From the NCBI GenBank assembly GCA_020047775.1, contig JAIFNK010000074.1, positions 1 to 5,397 on the forward strand: a stretch of 5,397 bases of DNA. Reading direction: 5' to 3'. Source of the DNA: Akkermansia sp. GTDB lineage: Bacteria; Verrucomicrobiota; Verrucomicrobiia; Verrucomicrobiales; Akkermansiaceae. Below are positions 1 to 5,397 of this stretch, in pieces (positions within the stretch are counted from its first letter, which is position 1; the number at the start of each line of letters is the position of its first letter). The notes beneath the pieces are model-generated. The model searched no databases, was not told the origin of the DNA, and was given only the letters and a program-made list of their open reading frames with translations. A program made the position numbers and the translations under genes.

Positions 1-578
1 ATGACGATCCGGACCCCGGGTCGCGCGTCGCGAATCACACGACTGGAGAATTCCGACCGAAAAATTTCGTCCCCAAGCTCAATCCGTTCTATATCGCCTT
101 GCCTTATAACGACATTCAGGGGTGGGGGCGGCACAAGCCGGAAGCCGCACGGGTGATTCCCTGGTTTTCGCGACTGCGGCCTGAGCCGGGCCAAACCGTG
201 TGCAAGGGCCGCTGGGTGCAGATTTACAACGGCAGTCGCAGTTGTTATGCCCAGTGGGAGGACTGCGGGCCGTGGGAGACGGATGACTGGGAGTTCGTTT
301 TCGGCACCAAGCCACCCAAGACCACGCAAAACGGGGCGGCGGGAATCGATTTGTCACCATCTATCAGGGATTATCTCGGTTTGCGGTCCGGCCAGAAAGT
401 CCACTGGCGCTTCGTCGAAGCGGGGCAGGTCCCCTACGGACCGTGGAAAAAATACGGGCAGGAGGTCCCGGCCGCCAACAATCCCGATCTGCTGGCTCAG
501 GAGCGCTACCTCGATTATCTGCGGAAACTCCGGGACGAGCAGTTTCAGAAGAAGAGCTTGCGCGAGATTCAGAATTAG
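1..578 (+). CDS. Uncharacterised double-psi beta-barrel-like protein, 5' end outside window
   Basis: The reading frame is open from base 3 to the TAG at 576-578, so the gene begins left of the window; about 191 residues are visible. The internal TTG at 99 is not needed as a start, because family-like sequence (NPFYIALPYNDI) already lies across it. A core with three cysteines (TVCKGRW, RSCYAQW, EDCGPW) is followed by YVFG-like WEFVFG, then GAAGIDLSPSIRDYLGL, HWRFVEAG and YGPWKKYG. The GIDLSP/RDYLGL stretch and the alternation of short strands resemble RlpA/barwin-type double-psi beta-barrels, and I recall similar unnamed proteins in Verrucomicrobiota; this assignment is inference. The last 40 residues are highly charged and probably helical. 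Any signal peptide would lie outside the window. It shares the strand with rplI but is separated from it by a 182-base spacer with its own promoter-like signal. The function is unknown; a cell-envelope role is only a guess. Confidence 0.7.
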   Translation, partial: DDPDPGSRVANHTTGEFRPKNFVPKLNPFYIALPYNDIQGWGRHKPEAARVIPWFSRLRPEPGQTVCKGRWVQIYNGSRSCYAQWEDCGPWETDDWEFVFGTKPPKTTQNGAAGIDLSPSIRDYLGLRSGQKVHWRFVEAGQVPYGPWKKYGQEVPAANNPDLLAQERYLDYLRKLRDEQFQKKSLREIQN

Positions 579-610
579 GCGGGCCAAGCGCCGGTTTTCA
601 AGGTGCAATC

Positions 611-653
611 CCGGAGGAATCCGCTGTCGGACAGGCGGCGATTACTCCGGAGT
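611..653 (+). other. Nested inverted repeat downstream of the barrel-like gene
   Basis: CCGGAG at 611-616 can pair with CTCCGG at 645-650. Inside it, CCGCTGT at 621-627 can pair with ACA-GCGG at 631-638 with one bulged G and a three-base loop. ACTCCGGAGT at 644-653 is also a perfect 10-base palindrome. No T-run follows, so this is not a classical rho-independent terminator. It lies 3' of the barrel-like gene and upstream of the predicted rplI promoter. It could be a 3'-end processing or stabilising structure, or chance in GC-rich DNA. Confidence 0.3.
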
Positions 654-696
654 GGGAGAAAGTTCATGAATGCCATGGAATAAGTGTTCATTCTCC

Positions 697-725
697 TTGA
701 CTCGTTTTGGAGTGAGGCCTAAATC
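697..725 (+). promoter_or_regulatory. Candidate sigma-70 promoter for rplI
   Basis: TTGACT at 697-702 is a near-perfect -35 box. After a 17-base spacer comes TAAATC at 720-725, a weak -10 (3 of 6 consensus bases). Transcription would begin near 732, giving a leader of about 28 bases before the rplI ATG. The position just ahead of a highly expressed gene, and the terminator right after that gene, support the call; the weak -10 limits it. Confidence 0.4.
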
Positions 726-760
726 GCCGCCCCCAAACGAACTTTTTACCACTGATTCCC

Positions 761-1234
761 ATGGCCAACGCACAAGTTATTCTCAAAGAAAAAATCGAAG
801 GCCTTGGAGCCGAAGCTGATGTTGTCAAAGTCCGCGCCGGCTACGCCCGCAACTTTCTCATTCCCCAAGGCAAGGCTTTCGAAGCCAGCAAATCGAATCT
901 CCGCCACGTCGAGGCCTTGAAGACGAACCGCGCCGCCCGTGAGGCCGAAGAACTCGTCGGGTTCCAAGAACTCGCGGCGAAGATTTCCAAGCTCAAGCCG
1001 AAATTCGTGCTTTCGACCGGACAAGGTGGCAAGGCGTTTGGATCGGTCACCAGCATCGACATCCACAAGGAACTCGAAGCCGCCGGCATCGTGATCGACC
1101 GCCACGCCATCGAGCTCGACAAGCCCGTCAAGAAATCCGGCAAGACCGAAGTGCAAATCCGTCTTCACCCCGAGGTCATCACCACGCTCACCATCTCGGT
1201 GGACGCGGGTGCCGGGGAGAAGGAAGAGGCCTGA
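761..1234 (+). CDS. rplI: 50S ribosomal protein L9
   Basis: A 157-residue protein that binds 23S rRNA as part of the large ribosomal subunit; E. coli L9 has 149 residues. The N-terminal RNA-binding domain carries VILKEKIEGLGAEADVV and the family signature GYARNFLIPQGKA at about residues 27-39. A charged connecting helix follows (about 45-80), then the C-terminal domain with GGKAFGSVTSIDI, matching the GKLFGSVT motif, and IRLHPEV near the end. The tail is short and acidic (GEKEEA). ATG at 761 is the natural start because the conserved VILKEK strand begins five residues later. No Shine-Dalgarno is visible in the preceding bases (ACTTTTTACCACTGATTCCC), so initiation may depend on an unstructured leader. 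A promoter-like element lies upstream and a strong terminator downstream, so it probably forms a single-gene unit. rpsR, rpsF and ssb, frequent partners in other bacteria, are not adjacent within the window. Confidence 0.97.
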   Translation: MANAQVILKEKIEGLGAEADVVKVRAGYARNFLIPQGKAFEASKSNLRHVEALKTNRAAREAEELVGFQELAAKISKLKPKFVLSTGQGGKAFGSVTSIDIHKELEAAGIVIDRHAIELDKPVKKSGKTEVQIRLHPEVITTLTISVDAGAGEKEEA

Positions 1235-1264
1235 GTCTTCCGTTGTTGAATGTTCTCAAGACAA

Positions 1265-1300
1265 CCCCTGGTCCGTTAGACGGACCGGGGGTTTTTCTTT
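1265..1300 (+). terminator. Rho-independent terminator of rplI
   Basis: CCCCTGGTCCGT (1265-1276) pairs with ACGGACCGGGGG (1280-1291): 12 pairs including one T-G wobble, around the three-base loop TAG. TTTTTCTTT follows at 1292-1300. The stem starts 30 bases after the rplI stop. On the minus strand the stem is followed only by TTGTCTTG, so it is clearly oriented for rplI, although it might weakly stop minus-strand transcripts from the neighbouring locus as well. Confidence 0.93.
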
Positions 1301-1326
1301 CGGGTGCGAACACCAAAGAAATTGGT

Positions 1327-2256
1327 TCAGACAAGACCTTGGCGCAATGCCTTGGAAACGGCCTCGGTCTGCGAGCGGACCTCCAGCTTCCGATAGACCG
1401 AGCGCAGGTGCATGTCCACCGTGTGCAGGGAGATGCAAAGCTCGGTGGCGATTTCCTTCTTGATTAGCCCCTTGACGTCGGGCGGCAGGATGCGGACGTC
1501 GGAAAGCACATCGAGACCGTTACGCCGCGGAAGTCCCAGATCGAGCAGCAACAGATCGGGACGCTCGTTGGTGAATTTCAGTTTGTCGAAGAGCTCGTCC
1601 GCGGTTGTGAAATGGTGCGGACAGGTGAGATCGTCTTCGTTGCCGAGGTCGCCGATCGAATCCTGCCGGCGTTCGAGCAGCCACACGATGTCGCGCATGG
1701 CCAGCGAGCTTTCCCGGGCGATCGACTCGACTTCTCCCAGATCCTGCGCGACTTCCTCCGGTCCTTGCAACCGCACCAGATCCTTGCGGGCGGTGCGGGC
1801 GATGAGGGAAATACAGCCGAGATTGCTGCCGATGTCATCATGGAGATCGGAAGCGATGCGCTTGCGGATTTGATCGAGTTGGTCCCGCGACATCAGGCGC
1901 CGGCGCTCGACGATGAACACGGGGATGAGGAAGGTGAGACCAAGGATCATGGCCGATCCCCAGGTGGCGTTGATTTCGCTCTCGGACGCCTGCTGGCGCT
2001 GGATCGGCCGCAGCAGCGCGAGTTCTCTCTCGATTCGTCCGCGCTCGGCGAGTTGGTCCAGCCAGGTGGCGAACGAGGAAATCCGCTTCTCGGAAGTGTT
2101 ACCGTCGGTTAGGGTCTGGGTGGTGAATGTCTGGTCCAGCCAGGTGCGTGTCACCGGGCGGCGGCCAGCCACGTTCTTACCTGCGGACCAGACCTCGATT
2201 TCAGAGAGAGCGTGGATCTTTTGGTCCCCGACGAGGTATGGGTGTAGCCCGGTCAC
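1327..2256 (-). pseudogene. Remnant of a sensor histidine kinase fused to response-regulator fragments
   Basis: An open frame of 309 codons from a GTG at 2256; upstream of it, in the same frame, lies the TGA ending the discoidin protein, so this is really the continuation of that gene. In order: the end of a discoidin-like domain (HALSEIEVWSAGKNVAG, residues 15-31); a charged coiled-coil stalk (about 51-90); one transmembrane helix (AMILGLTFLIPVFIV, 102-116); and a HisKA_3-type dimerisation region with the phosphoacceptor histidine in SDLHDDIGSNL (His139), up to DIVWLLERR (189-197). Where the HATPase_c domain should follow, the sequence passes within a few residues into a receiver: EDD (207-209), then ERPDLLLLDLGLPRRNG (231-247) with phosphoacceptor Asp239. 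The rest of the receiver is missing, and a LuxR-type helix-turn-helix follows (KKEIATELCISLHTVDMHL, 266-284). Without an ATPase domain it cannot phosphorylate itself. It is most likely a decayed kinase/regulator pair; a translated rump protein cannot be excluded. Confidence 0.8.
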
Positions 2257-2262
2257 CCGGAG

Positions 2263-3264
2263 TCAGGTGGCGGGGACTCCTCCGAGGGGAATCACAAGGG
2301 GAGTCATGCTGCTGGCTCCCGGAATCGGGTTTTTCCACTCATGAACGAGCTTTTCCTCCGAGGACTCCGTTGCGTGCAGATAGATCCCGATGGACTCGGA
2401 CAGGACCAGCGATTCGAGGGATTTGTTGAGCTGATAGGGAAACAGGATCACACGGTCCACTGGAGTTTCGGGATCGAGCGCGATGGACCATGAAACGTGA
2501 TCCATTGCGGTCGGTACCGCAATGACATCCGCTGACTCGGCAGTGGGCTGGCTTTCGTTCTGCCAGACCCCGAGCGGGGTGCGGCCGTCGGTGAGGGCCT
2601 TGGGGTTCCAGATGCCGGGGACATTCATCGATCCGCCGCCGCAGGTGATGATGGCGTCGAAGGAAACGGTATCGCCCCCGGAGATCACGACGATTTCCGA
2701 GAGGCCGAATAGATCAAGCATGCCTTTGGGGTGGCCCTGGTGAACCGTCAGCCGCACGTACCGGGCCGAGTGGTGCGCCTTGAAGGGGACCGGATTGCCA
2801 TCTGACGTGAATGAGGAGGTCGAGCCGGACGCGAACAGGATCGTCCGCTGTTCGAAAGAGGGGTCGTTAGAAAAGTCGATCGTGAACCGGATTGGGAAAA
2901 TCCCCGTGTCTCCCAGAAATTCCCGCTGGCAGGGCACCAGGAAGACGGCGTTGATAGGGAGTTCCTCACCGAGATCGAGGGTGATTGTCGGATCCGGTGC
3001 ACCAGGTTTCCTGCGAAAGCCACGATAACCCAGATCGACCTTCATCGCATGGTCCCGCCGCTGGGCGAAGGTGGCGACCCGGTTCTCAAGCCATGACACG
3101 CGATCCCCCGTTTTAACGAGTTGTGAATTAAAAACCCGGGCGATCCAGCCGATCGGATTGGCAACGGTTACTTCCTCTAATGGATCTGCCGCCAAGGACG
3201 AACCGCACGCCAAAATCGACAGCGCTATGCTGCTGATAGTTCTGGAATGGTGGTGGTTCGGCAT
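2263..3264 (-). pseudogene. Exported discoidin-like sensor domains, N-terminal part of an interrupted histidine kinase
   Basis: A frame of 333 codons from ATG 3264 to TGA 2263-2265. Residues 1-26 form a signal peptide (hydrophobic ISSIALSILACGSSLA, probable cleavage after SLA), placing the rest outside the inner membrane. Two F5/8 type C (discoidin)-like beta domains follow. The first (about 30-195) has TITLDLGE, VFLVPCQ, ARYVRLTV and FGLSEIVV. The second (about 200 onward) has ALTDGRTPLGVW, SWSIALDPETPVDRVILFPY and LVIPLGGVPAT. The second stops just before its last strands, and these are found directly after the TGA in the same frame (LRVTG ... ALSEIEV), mirroring RLTV ... GLSEIVV of the first. 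The stop is therefore best read as a nonsense mutation in a membrane sensor kinase whose ligand is unknown (discoidin folds often bind carbohydrates). No clear Shine-Dalgarno precedes the ATG. A truncated exported protein might still be made. Confidence 0.72.
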
Positions 3265-3296
3265 AAGGCCTGAGGGGCAATGTCATCACGATTGTG

Positions 3297-3356
3297 TGGA
3301 TATTTTTCAAATAATCAATAATTTTTAGATAAAGATTGAACGAAATTATATGTTTC
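3297..3356. promoter_or_regulatory. AT-rich spacer core, possible promoter region of the decayed sensor locus
   Basis: Between menF and the sensor locus, both on the minus strand, the spacer 3265-3431 contains a stretch (3301-3354) with only 8 G or C in 54 bases, in strong contrast to the GC-rich surroundings. It lies about 35-90 bases upstream of the ATG at 3264, where a minus-strand promoter would be expected. TATAAT is present on the minus strand at 3350-3345, but no good -35 box stands at the right distance, so I do not name a start site. No gene is visible in the spacer. Confidence 0.3.
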
Positions 3357-3395
3357 TCGCAATGGACTGGGGATGTGACTCATCGGGCCGTGCGG

Positions 3396-3412
3396 TGCGG
3401 CTTTCCGCCGCG
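3396..3412 (-). terminator. Short hairpin after menF, weak terminator candidate
   Basis: GCGGC (3397-3401) and GCCGC (3407-3411) form a five-pair stem with a five-base loop, 20 bases beyond the menF stop. On the minus strand no T-run follows, so termination by this hairpin alone is doubtful. It could be a rho-dependent or processing site, or chance. Confidence 0.2.
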
Positions 3413-3431
3413 TTTCGGGGCGGGCAGGAGA

Positions 3432-4442
3432 TCACGACAAGAGGAAGGTCTTGACCGCCTCCCGCTTGAGGCGGAGTTCGCGCCATTCATTGACGAGGCG
3501 GCTGGCTTCGATGATCCCGCAACCGGCGGGGAGCATCAGTTTTCCATTTTCCCACCAGACGCCGCGGATGGCGACGACCGCATGAAATTCCCCGTGGTCC
3601 CATAGGCCGAAGGGGGCGCCGAATTCACGCGGGCTGCCCAGTCGGCGTCGCCAATCCAGCAGAAGAGCCAGTGTTTCCCCGGTCCTCGGAAGCGGGCCCA
3701 GGGCGGGGGTCGGGTGCAGTCTGCGGATGAGTGCTTCCGGCTTTTGTGCATGATGCAGCTTCACGCTGATCAGGGTGAGAAAATGAACGATCGTTCCCAA
3801 GTCGAGAATCTCGCGGGAACAACGTTTGACCAAGCCAAGATCCAGAAGCTTGGCGACGAGTGTCTGCGCGACATACTCGTGCTCGCGAATTTCCTTCTCA
3901 TCCACGGCAAACACTTCCCGGTCCTCACTTCTAGCCGTGCCGGCGAGTGCCATGGTTTCGAGTTGATCGCCCTTGAGGGAGAACAGGAGTTCCGGGGTGG
4001 CACCTGCAAAACCATTGCCGGACTGAATCCAGCCGTAAGTGTAGAGTGGTGCGGGCTGGCGGATCATCGCCGCCTGGATCGTTTTACCCGGGGAGTCTCC
4101 GGCTTTTCCGACTTCAGTGACGACCGGAACGGTTTTCTCAAAAACACCGCTGTGGATGGCCGACATGATCTCCTGGAAAACCACGGAAAATGGTGCCGCA
4201 TCGAGTGGTGACCATTGGCAGCAGAGGGGGGCGTCCGATTTGCCGGCGGCTTCCGCGACGGTGGTCCGCTCGATCCGGCTCGGGGTTTTCCACGGCAGCG
4301 CATCCTCAAGGCCGAAATCCTGGACGTAGAAGGAAACTCCATCAGGTGGCGGCTCTGCGGACGGATGAAACGGCGCGTGACCGATGACCAAAGTGCCATC
4401 GCGCTTTGCGAGCCAGGCGGTTGAATCCAAAGCTTGTTCCAT
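3432..4442 (-). CDS. menF: Isochorismate synthase (MenF-like chorismate-binding enzyme)
   Basis: Converts chorismate to isochorismate, the first step of menaquinone synthesis by the classical Men route; a Mg2+-dependent cytosolic enzyme. The 336 residues carry the chorismate-binding family signatures in order: FEKTVPV with Lys103 at the position of the catalytic base (Lys147 of EntC); GATPELL with Glu151 as the acid; ALAGTAR (165-171), where the Leu-Ala-Gly-Thr form is typical of isochorismate synthases; REHEYV with metal-binding Glu187; LHPTPALG (242-249); and AGCGIIEASRLVNEW with Glu319, then a Lys-containing last helix. The start at ATG 4442 is chosen because GGAGG lies 8 bases upstream and because the longer frame (to 4808) only runs antiparallel-in-phase through yraN with Arg-rich nonsense sequence. 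At 336 residues it is shorter than E. coli MenF (431), mainly at the N-terminus, and GAPFG replaces the usual AGPvG. PabB or a salicylate synthase is less likely. It is last in the rnhB-yraN-menF cluster. Confidence 0.88.
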   Translation of the reverse strand: MEQALDSTAWLAKRDGTLVIGHAPFHPSAEPPPDGVSFYVQDFGLEDALPWKTPSRIERTTVAEAAGKSDAPLCCQWSPLDAAPFSVVFQEIMSAIHSGVFEKTVPVVTEVGKAGDSPGKTIQAAMIRQPAPLYTYGWIQSGNGFAGATPELLFSLKGDQLETMALAGTARSEDREVFAVDEKEIREHEYVAQTLVAKLLDLGLVKRCSREILDLGTIVHFLTLISVKLHHAQKPEALIRRLHPTPALGPLPRTGETLALLLDWRRRLGSPREFGAPFGLWDHGEFHAVVAIRGVWWENGKLMLPAGCGIIEASRLVNEWRELRLKREAVKTFLLS

Positions 4443-4450
4443 GCGGCAGG

Positions 4451-4455
4451 CCTCC
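4451..4455 (-). promoter_or_regulatory. Ribosome binding site of menF
   Basis: GGAGG on the minus strand, 8 bases before the ATG at 4442. It is the clearest Shine-Dalgarno in the window and fixes the menF start within the 56-base gap after yraN, against the much longer frame that extends through yraN. Confidence 0.8.
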
Positions 4456-4498
4456 AAGTTGGTCGCTGGGGGCGCGGCCCGCAAGGAGGATTCGAGTG

Positions 4499-4975
4499 TT
4501 AGAACACATCCTTGATGTGATTGATCCGCGGTTTTTGCCCTTCCGCCACGATGACCTCGATCACGTCGAACCTCCAAGGCAGTTCGCGGGTTCCCAACTG
4601 CTTGAGCCATGCGTTCGCCCCGCGCTCGATCAATCCTTGTTTTTCCCTGTTCACGGCATCGAGACCGCGGATCCGGCCTCCCTCGCGGCGGGTTTTGACC
4701 TCGATGAAAAGCAGCAGCTTCCGGTCCCGTGCGATGATATCCACCTCGCCACGTCGTGGCCCGCGATAATTTCTGGCGAGAATCCTGCAGCCTTGGGACC
4801 TCAGCCAAGCGCTGGCAACCTGCTCGCCGAAGGCGCCGGTCCAGATTCGGTCACGCGCCTCGCCGTCCGGTGCCGTCAAGCGGCAGGGTGAGTTGAGCGA
4901 CCGGCTGAAACGAGCGACGATGGTGGCAACAAGGGCCGTGAGTCCGAAGCGCTTCAAGATGTGCCTTGGTGCCAT
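4499..4975 (-). CDS. yraN: UPF0102 family protein (YraN), nuclease-like
   Basis: A 158-residue protein of the UPF0102/YraN family, related in fold to Holliday-junction resolvases and other PD-(D/E)XK nucleases; its precise role is not established. The domain begins at GAFGEQVASAWLRSQGCRIL, followed by NYRGPRRGEVDIIARD and LLLFIEVKTRREGG, which hold the Glu, Asp and Glu-x-Lys of the nuclease-like site. REKQGLIERGANAWLK and RFDVIEVI complete the family pattern. The frame runs up to 5041, but the first ATG is at 4975. This start overlaps the 3' end of rnhB by 125 bases, giving an N-terminal extension of some 50 residues before the domain. AAGG lies only two bases before the ATG, but 6 bases before a TTG at 4957; a TTG at 4879 would give about 126 residues, closer to the usual length. 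The start is thus uncertain, while the domain is clear. rnhB next to yraN is a common arrangement in bacteria. Confidence 0.9.
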   Translation of the reverse strand: MAPRHILKRFGLTALVATIVARFSRSLNSPCRLTAPDGEARDRIWTGAFGEQVASAWLRSQGCRILARNYRGPRRGEVDIIARDRKLLLFIEVKTRREGGRIRGLDAVNREKQGLIERGANAWLKQLGTRELPWRFDVIEVIVAEGQKPRINHIKDVF

Positions 4976-5397
4976 ATCCTTGATGGCTGGCAAAGCCGAA
5001 TCCGGGAAATTGCCGGTCGATTTCCGCCATGATCCGGTCACGGGTCACTTTGGCGATGATACTGGCGGCAGCGATGGAGAGCGAGAGTCCGTCGCCTTTC
5101 ACGATGCCATCGTGCGGAAGCGGGAAATTTTTTACGGGAAGTCCGTCGATAAGGCAATAATCGGGTGGCGGCACCAACGCCTCCACCGCGCGTCGCATGG
5201 CCAAATGGGTCGCTTTGAGGATATTGAGCCGGTCGATTTCCTCGCGATCAGCCGTTGCGACCGCCCAGGACACCGAGGGATCCATGGTGAGGCGGAGGTA
5301 AAGGGCCTCCCGTTTCACTGGGCTGATTTTTTTGGAATCGTCCAATCCCGGGCAGGAGAAATTTGCCGGCAGGATGACGGCGGCGGCGGCTACCGGG
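4851..5397 (-). CDS. rnhB: Ribonuclease HII, N-terminus outside window
   Basis: RNase HII cleaves RNA in RNA-DNA hybrids and starts removal of single ribonucleotides misincorporated in DNA. The frame is open to the right edge, so the first residues including the DEAGRG active-site motif are missing; the visible part begins PVAAAAVILPANF, directly after that motif in relatives. About 181 residues follow the family throughout: GLDDSKKISPVKREALY, EIDRLNILKATHLAMRRAVE, YCLIDGLPV with a catalytic Asp, IVKGDGLSL with the second Asp, IAAASIIAKVTRDRIM, FASHQGYGTKAHLEAL and HHRRSFQPV close to the end. These match E. coli RnhB almost motif by motif. The TTG at 5345 is codon Leu in GLDDSKK and not a start. 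Stop TGA is at 4851-4853. The 3' end overlaps the probable start of yraN, suggesting co-transcription and translational coupling. Confidence 0.95.
   Translation of the reverse strand, partial: PVAAAAVILPANFSCPGLDDSKKISPVKREALYLRLTMDPSVSWAVATADREEIDRLNILKATHLAMRRAVEALVPPPDYCLIDGLPVKNFPLPHDGIVKGDGLSLSIAAASIIAKVTRDRIMAEIDRQFPGFGFASHQGYGTKAHLEALRTHGPCCHHRRSFQPVAQLTLPLDGTGRRGA

Noticed and set aside
11..26. Lipoprotein signal in the discoidin protein (residues 11-26, Cys20)
   Set aside because: Not applicable to these DNA positions beyond residue numbering: the SILAC stretch at DNA about 3205-3219 has Leu at -2, which fits the lipobox poorly, and SLA-A gives a better type I cleavage site.
247..669. 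Overlapping plus-strand frame of 140 codons within the barrel-like gene
   Set aside because: It is Arg/Ser/Gly-rich, out of frame with the strongly patterned protein, and lacks any recognisable motif.
746..1168. Open frame of 140 codons opposite rplI
   Set aside because: It lies entirely antisense to a certain ribosomal protein gene and carries no recognisable domain; it reflects codon bias in GC-rich DNA.
1612..2112. Plus-strand frame of 166 codons across the kinase remnant
   Set aside because: The minus strand carries clear HisKA and discoidin motifs here; the plus frame has low-complexity acidic sequence without motifs.
2232..2265. Selenocysteine or programmed readthrough at the TGA inside the sensor kinase
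   Set aside because: The aligned residue in the first discoidin domain is an ordinary structural Tyr, no redox role is expected, and only a weak GGGTG/CACCC pairing follows. The other lesions in the same locus favour decay.
2257..2268. TGA reassigned to an amino acid in this genome
   Set aside because: rplI, menF and rnhB all end at TGA exactly where their families end, and rplI is followed by a terminator.
3714..4211. Plus-strand frame of 165 codons across menF
   Set aside because: It is antisense to well-supported catalytic motifs of the chorismate-binding family.
4443..4808. A 122-residue N-terminal extension of menF
   Set aside because: It is rich in Arg, Gly and Pro with no family similarity, lies over the yraN coding sequence in another frame, and the internal ATG at 4442 has a clear Shine-Dalgarno.
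4406..4891. Plus-strand frame of 161 codons across yraN
   Set aside because: It is antisense to the conserved GEVDIIA and FIEVKTR motifs and shows no domain of its own.

Overview
The window is GC-rich bacterial chromosome with tightly packed genes and no phage, IS, CRISPR or tRNA signals. Three things suggest a member of the Verrucomicrobiota (PVC group), though this is inference without a database search. They are a membrane sensor kinase with periplasmic discoidin-like domains paired with a LuxR-type regulator, a divergent MenF, and a cysteine-containing beta-barrel-like protein of a kind I associate with that phylum. TGA acts as a normal stop codon (it ends rplI, menF and rnhB).

Left part, plus strand (1-1300): the 3' part of a gene for a probable double-psi beta-barrel-like protein enters from the left edge and ends at 578. 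A 182-base spacer follows, with a nested hairpin and a plausible promoter. Then comes rplI (ribosomal protein L9, 761-1234), closed by a strong rho-independent terminator at 1265-1300. L9 therefore looks like its own transcription unit here, not part of an rpsF-rpsR-rplI operon.

Middle part, minus strand (1327-3264): what remains of a two-component signalling locus. An exported protein with two discoidin-like domains (2263-3264) stops at an in-frame TGA. The same frame continues without a gap through the end of the second discoidin domain, a coiled-coil stalk, a transmembrane helix and a HisKA_3-type phosphoacceptor region. It then runs directly into pieces of a LuxR-family response regulator (1327-2256). 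The ATPase domain of the kinase and large parts of the receiver are missing. The simplest reading is a decayed kinase/regulator gene pair: one nonsense mutation plus several deletions that happened to keep the frame.

Right part, minus strand (3432-5397): a compact housekeeping cluster transcribed leftward, rnhB (RNase HII, start beyond the right edge) - yraN (UPF0102 nuclease-like) - menF (isochorismate synthase). yraN overlaps the end of rnhB by about 125 bases, and menF follows yraN after 56 bases with a good Shine-Dalgarno. The first two are nucleic-acid maintenance genes; menF feeds chorismate into menaquinone synthesis. A 167-base spacer (3265-3431) with an AT-rich core separates this cluster from the decayed signalling locus.

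I see no convincing new biological system. The most informative part is the decayed sensor kinase/response regulator locus.
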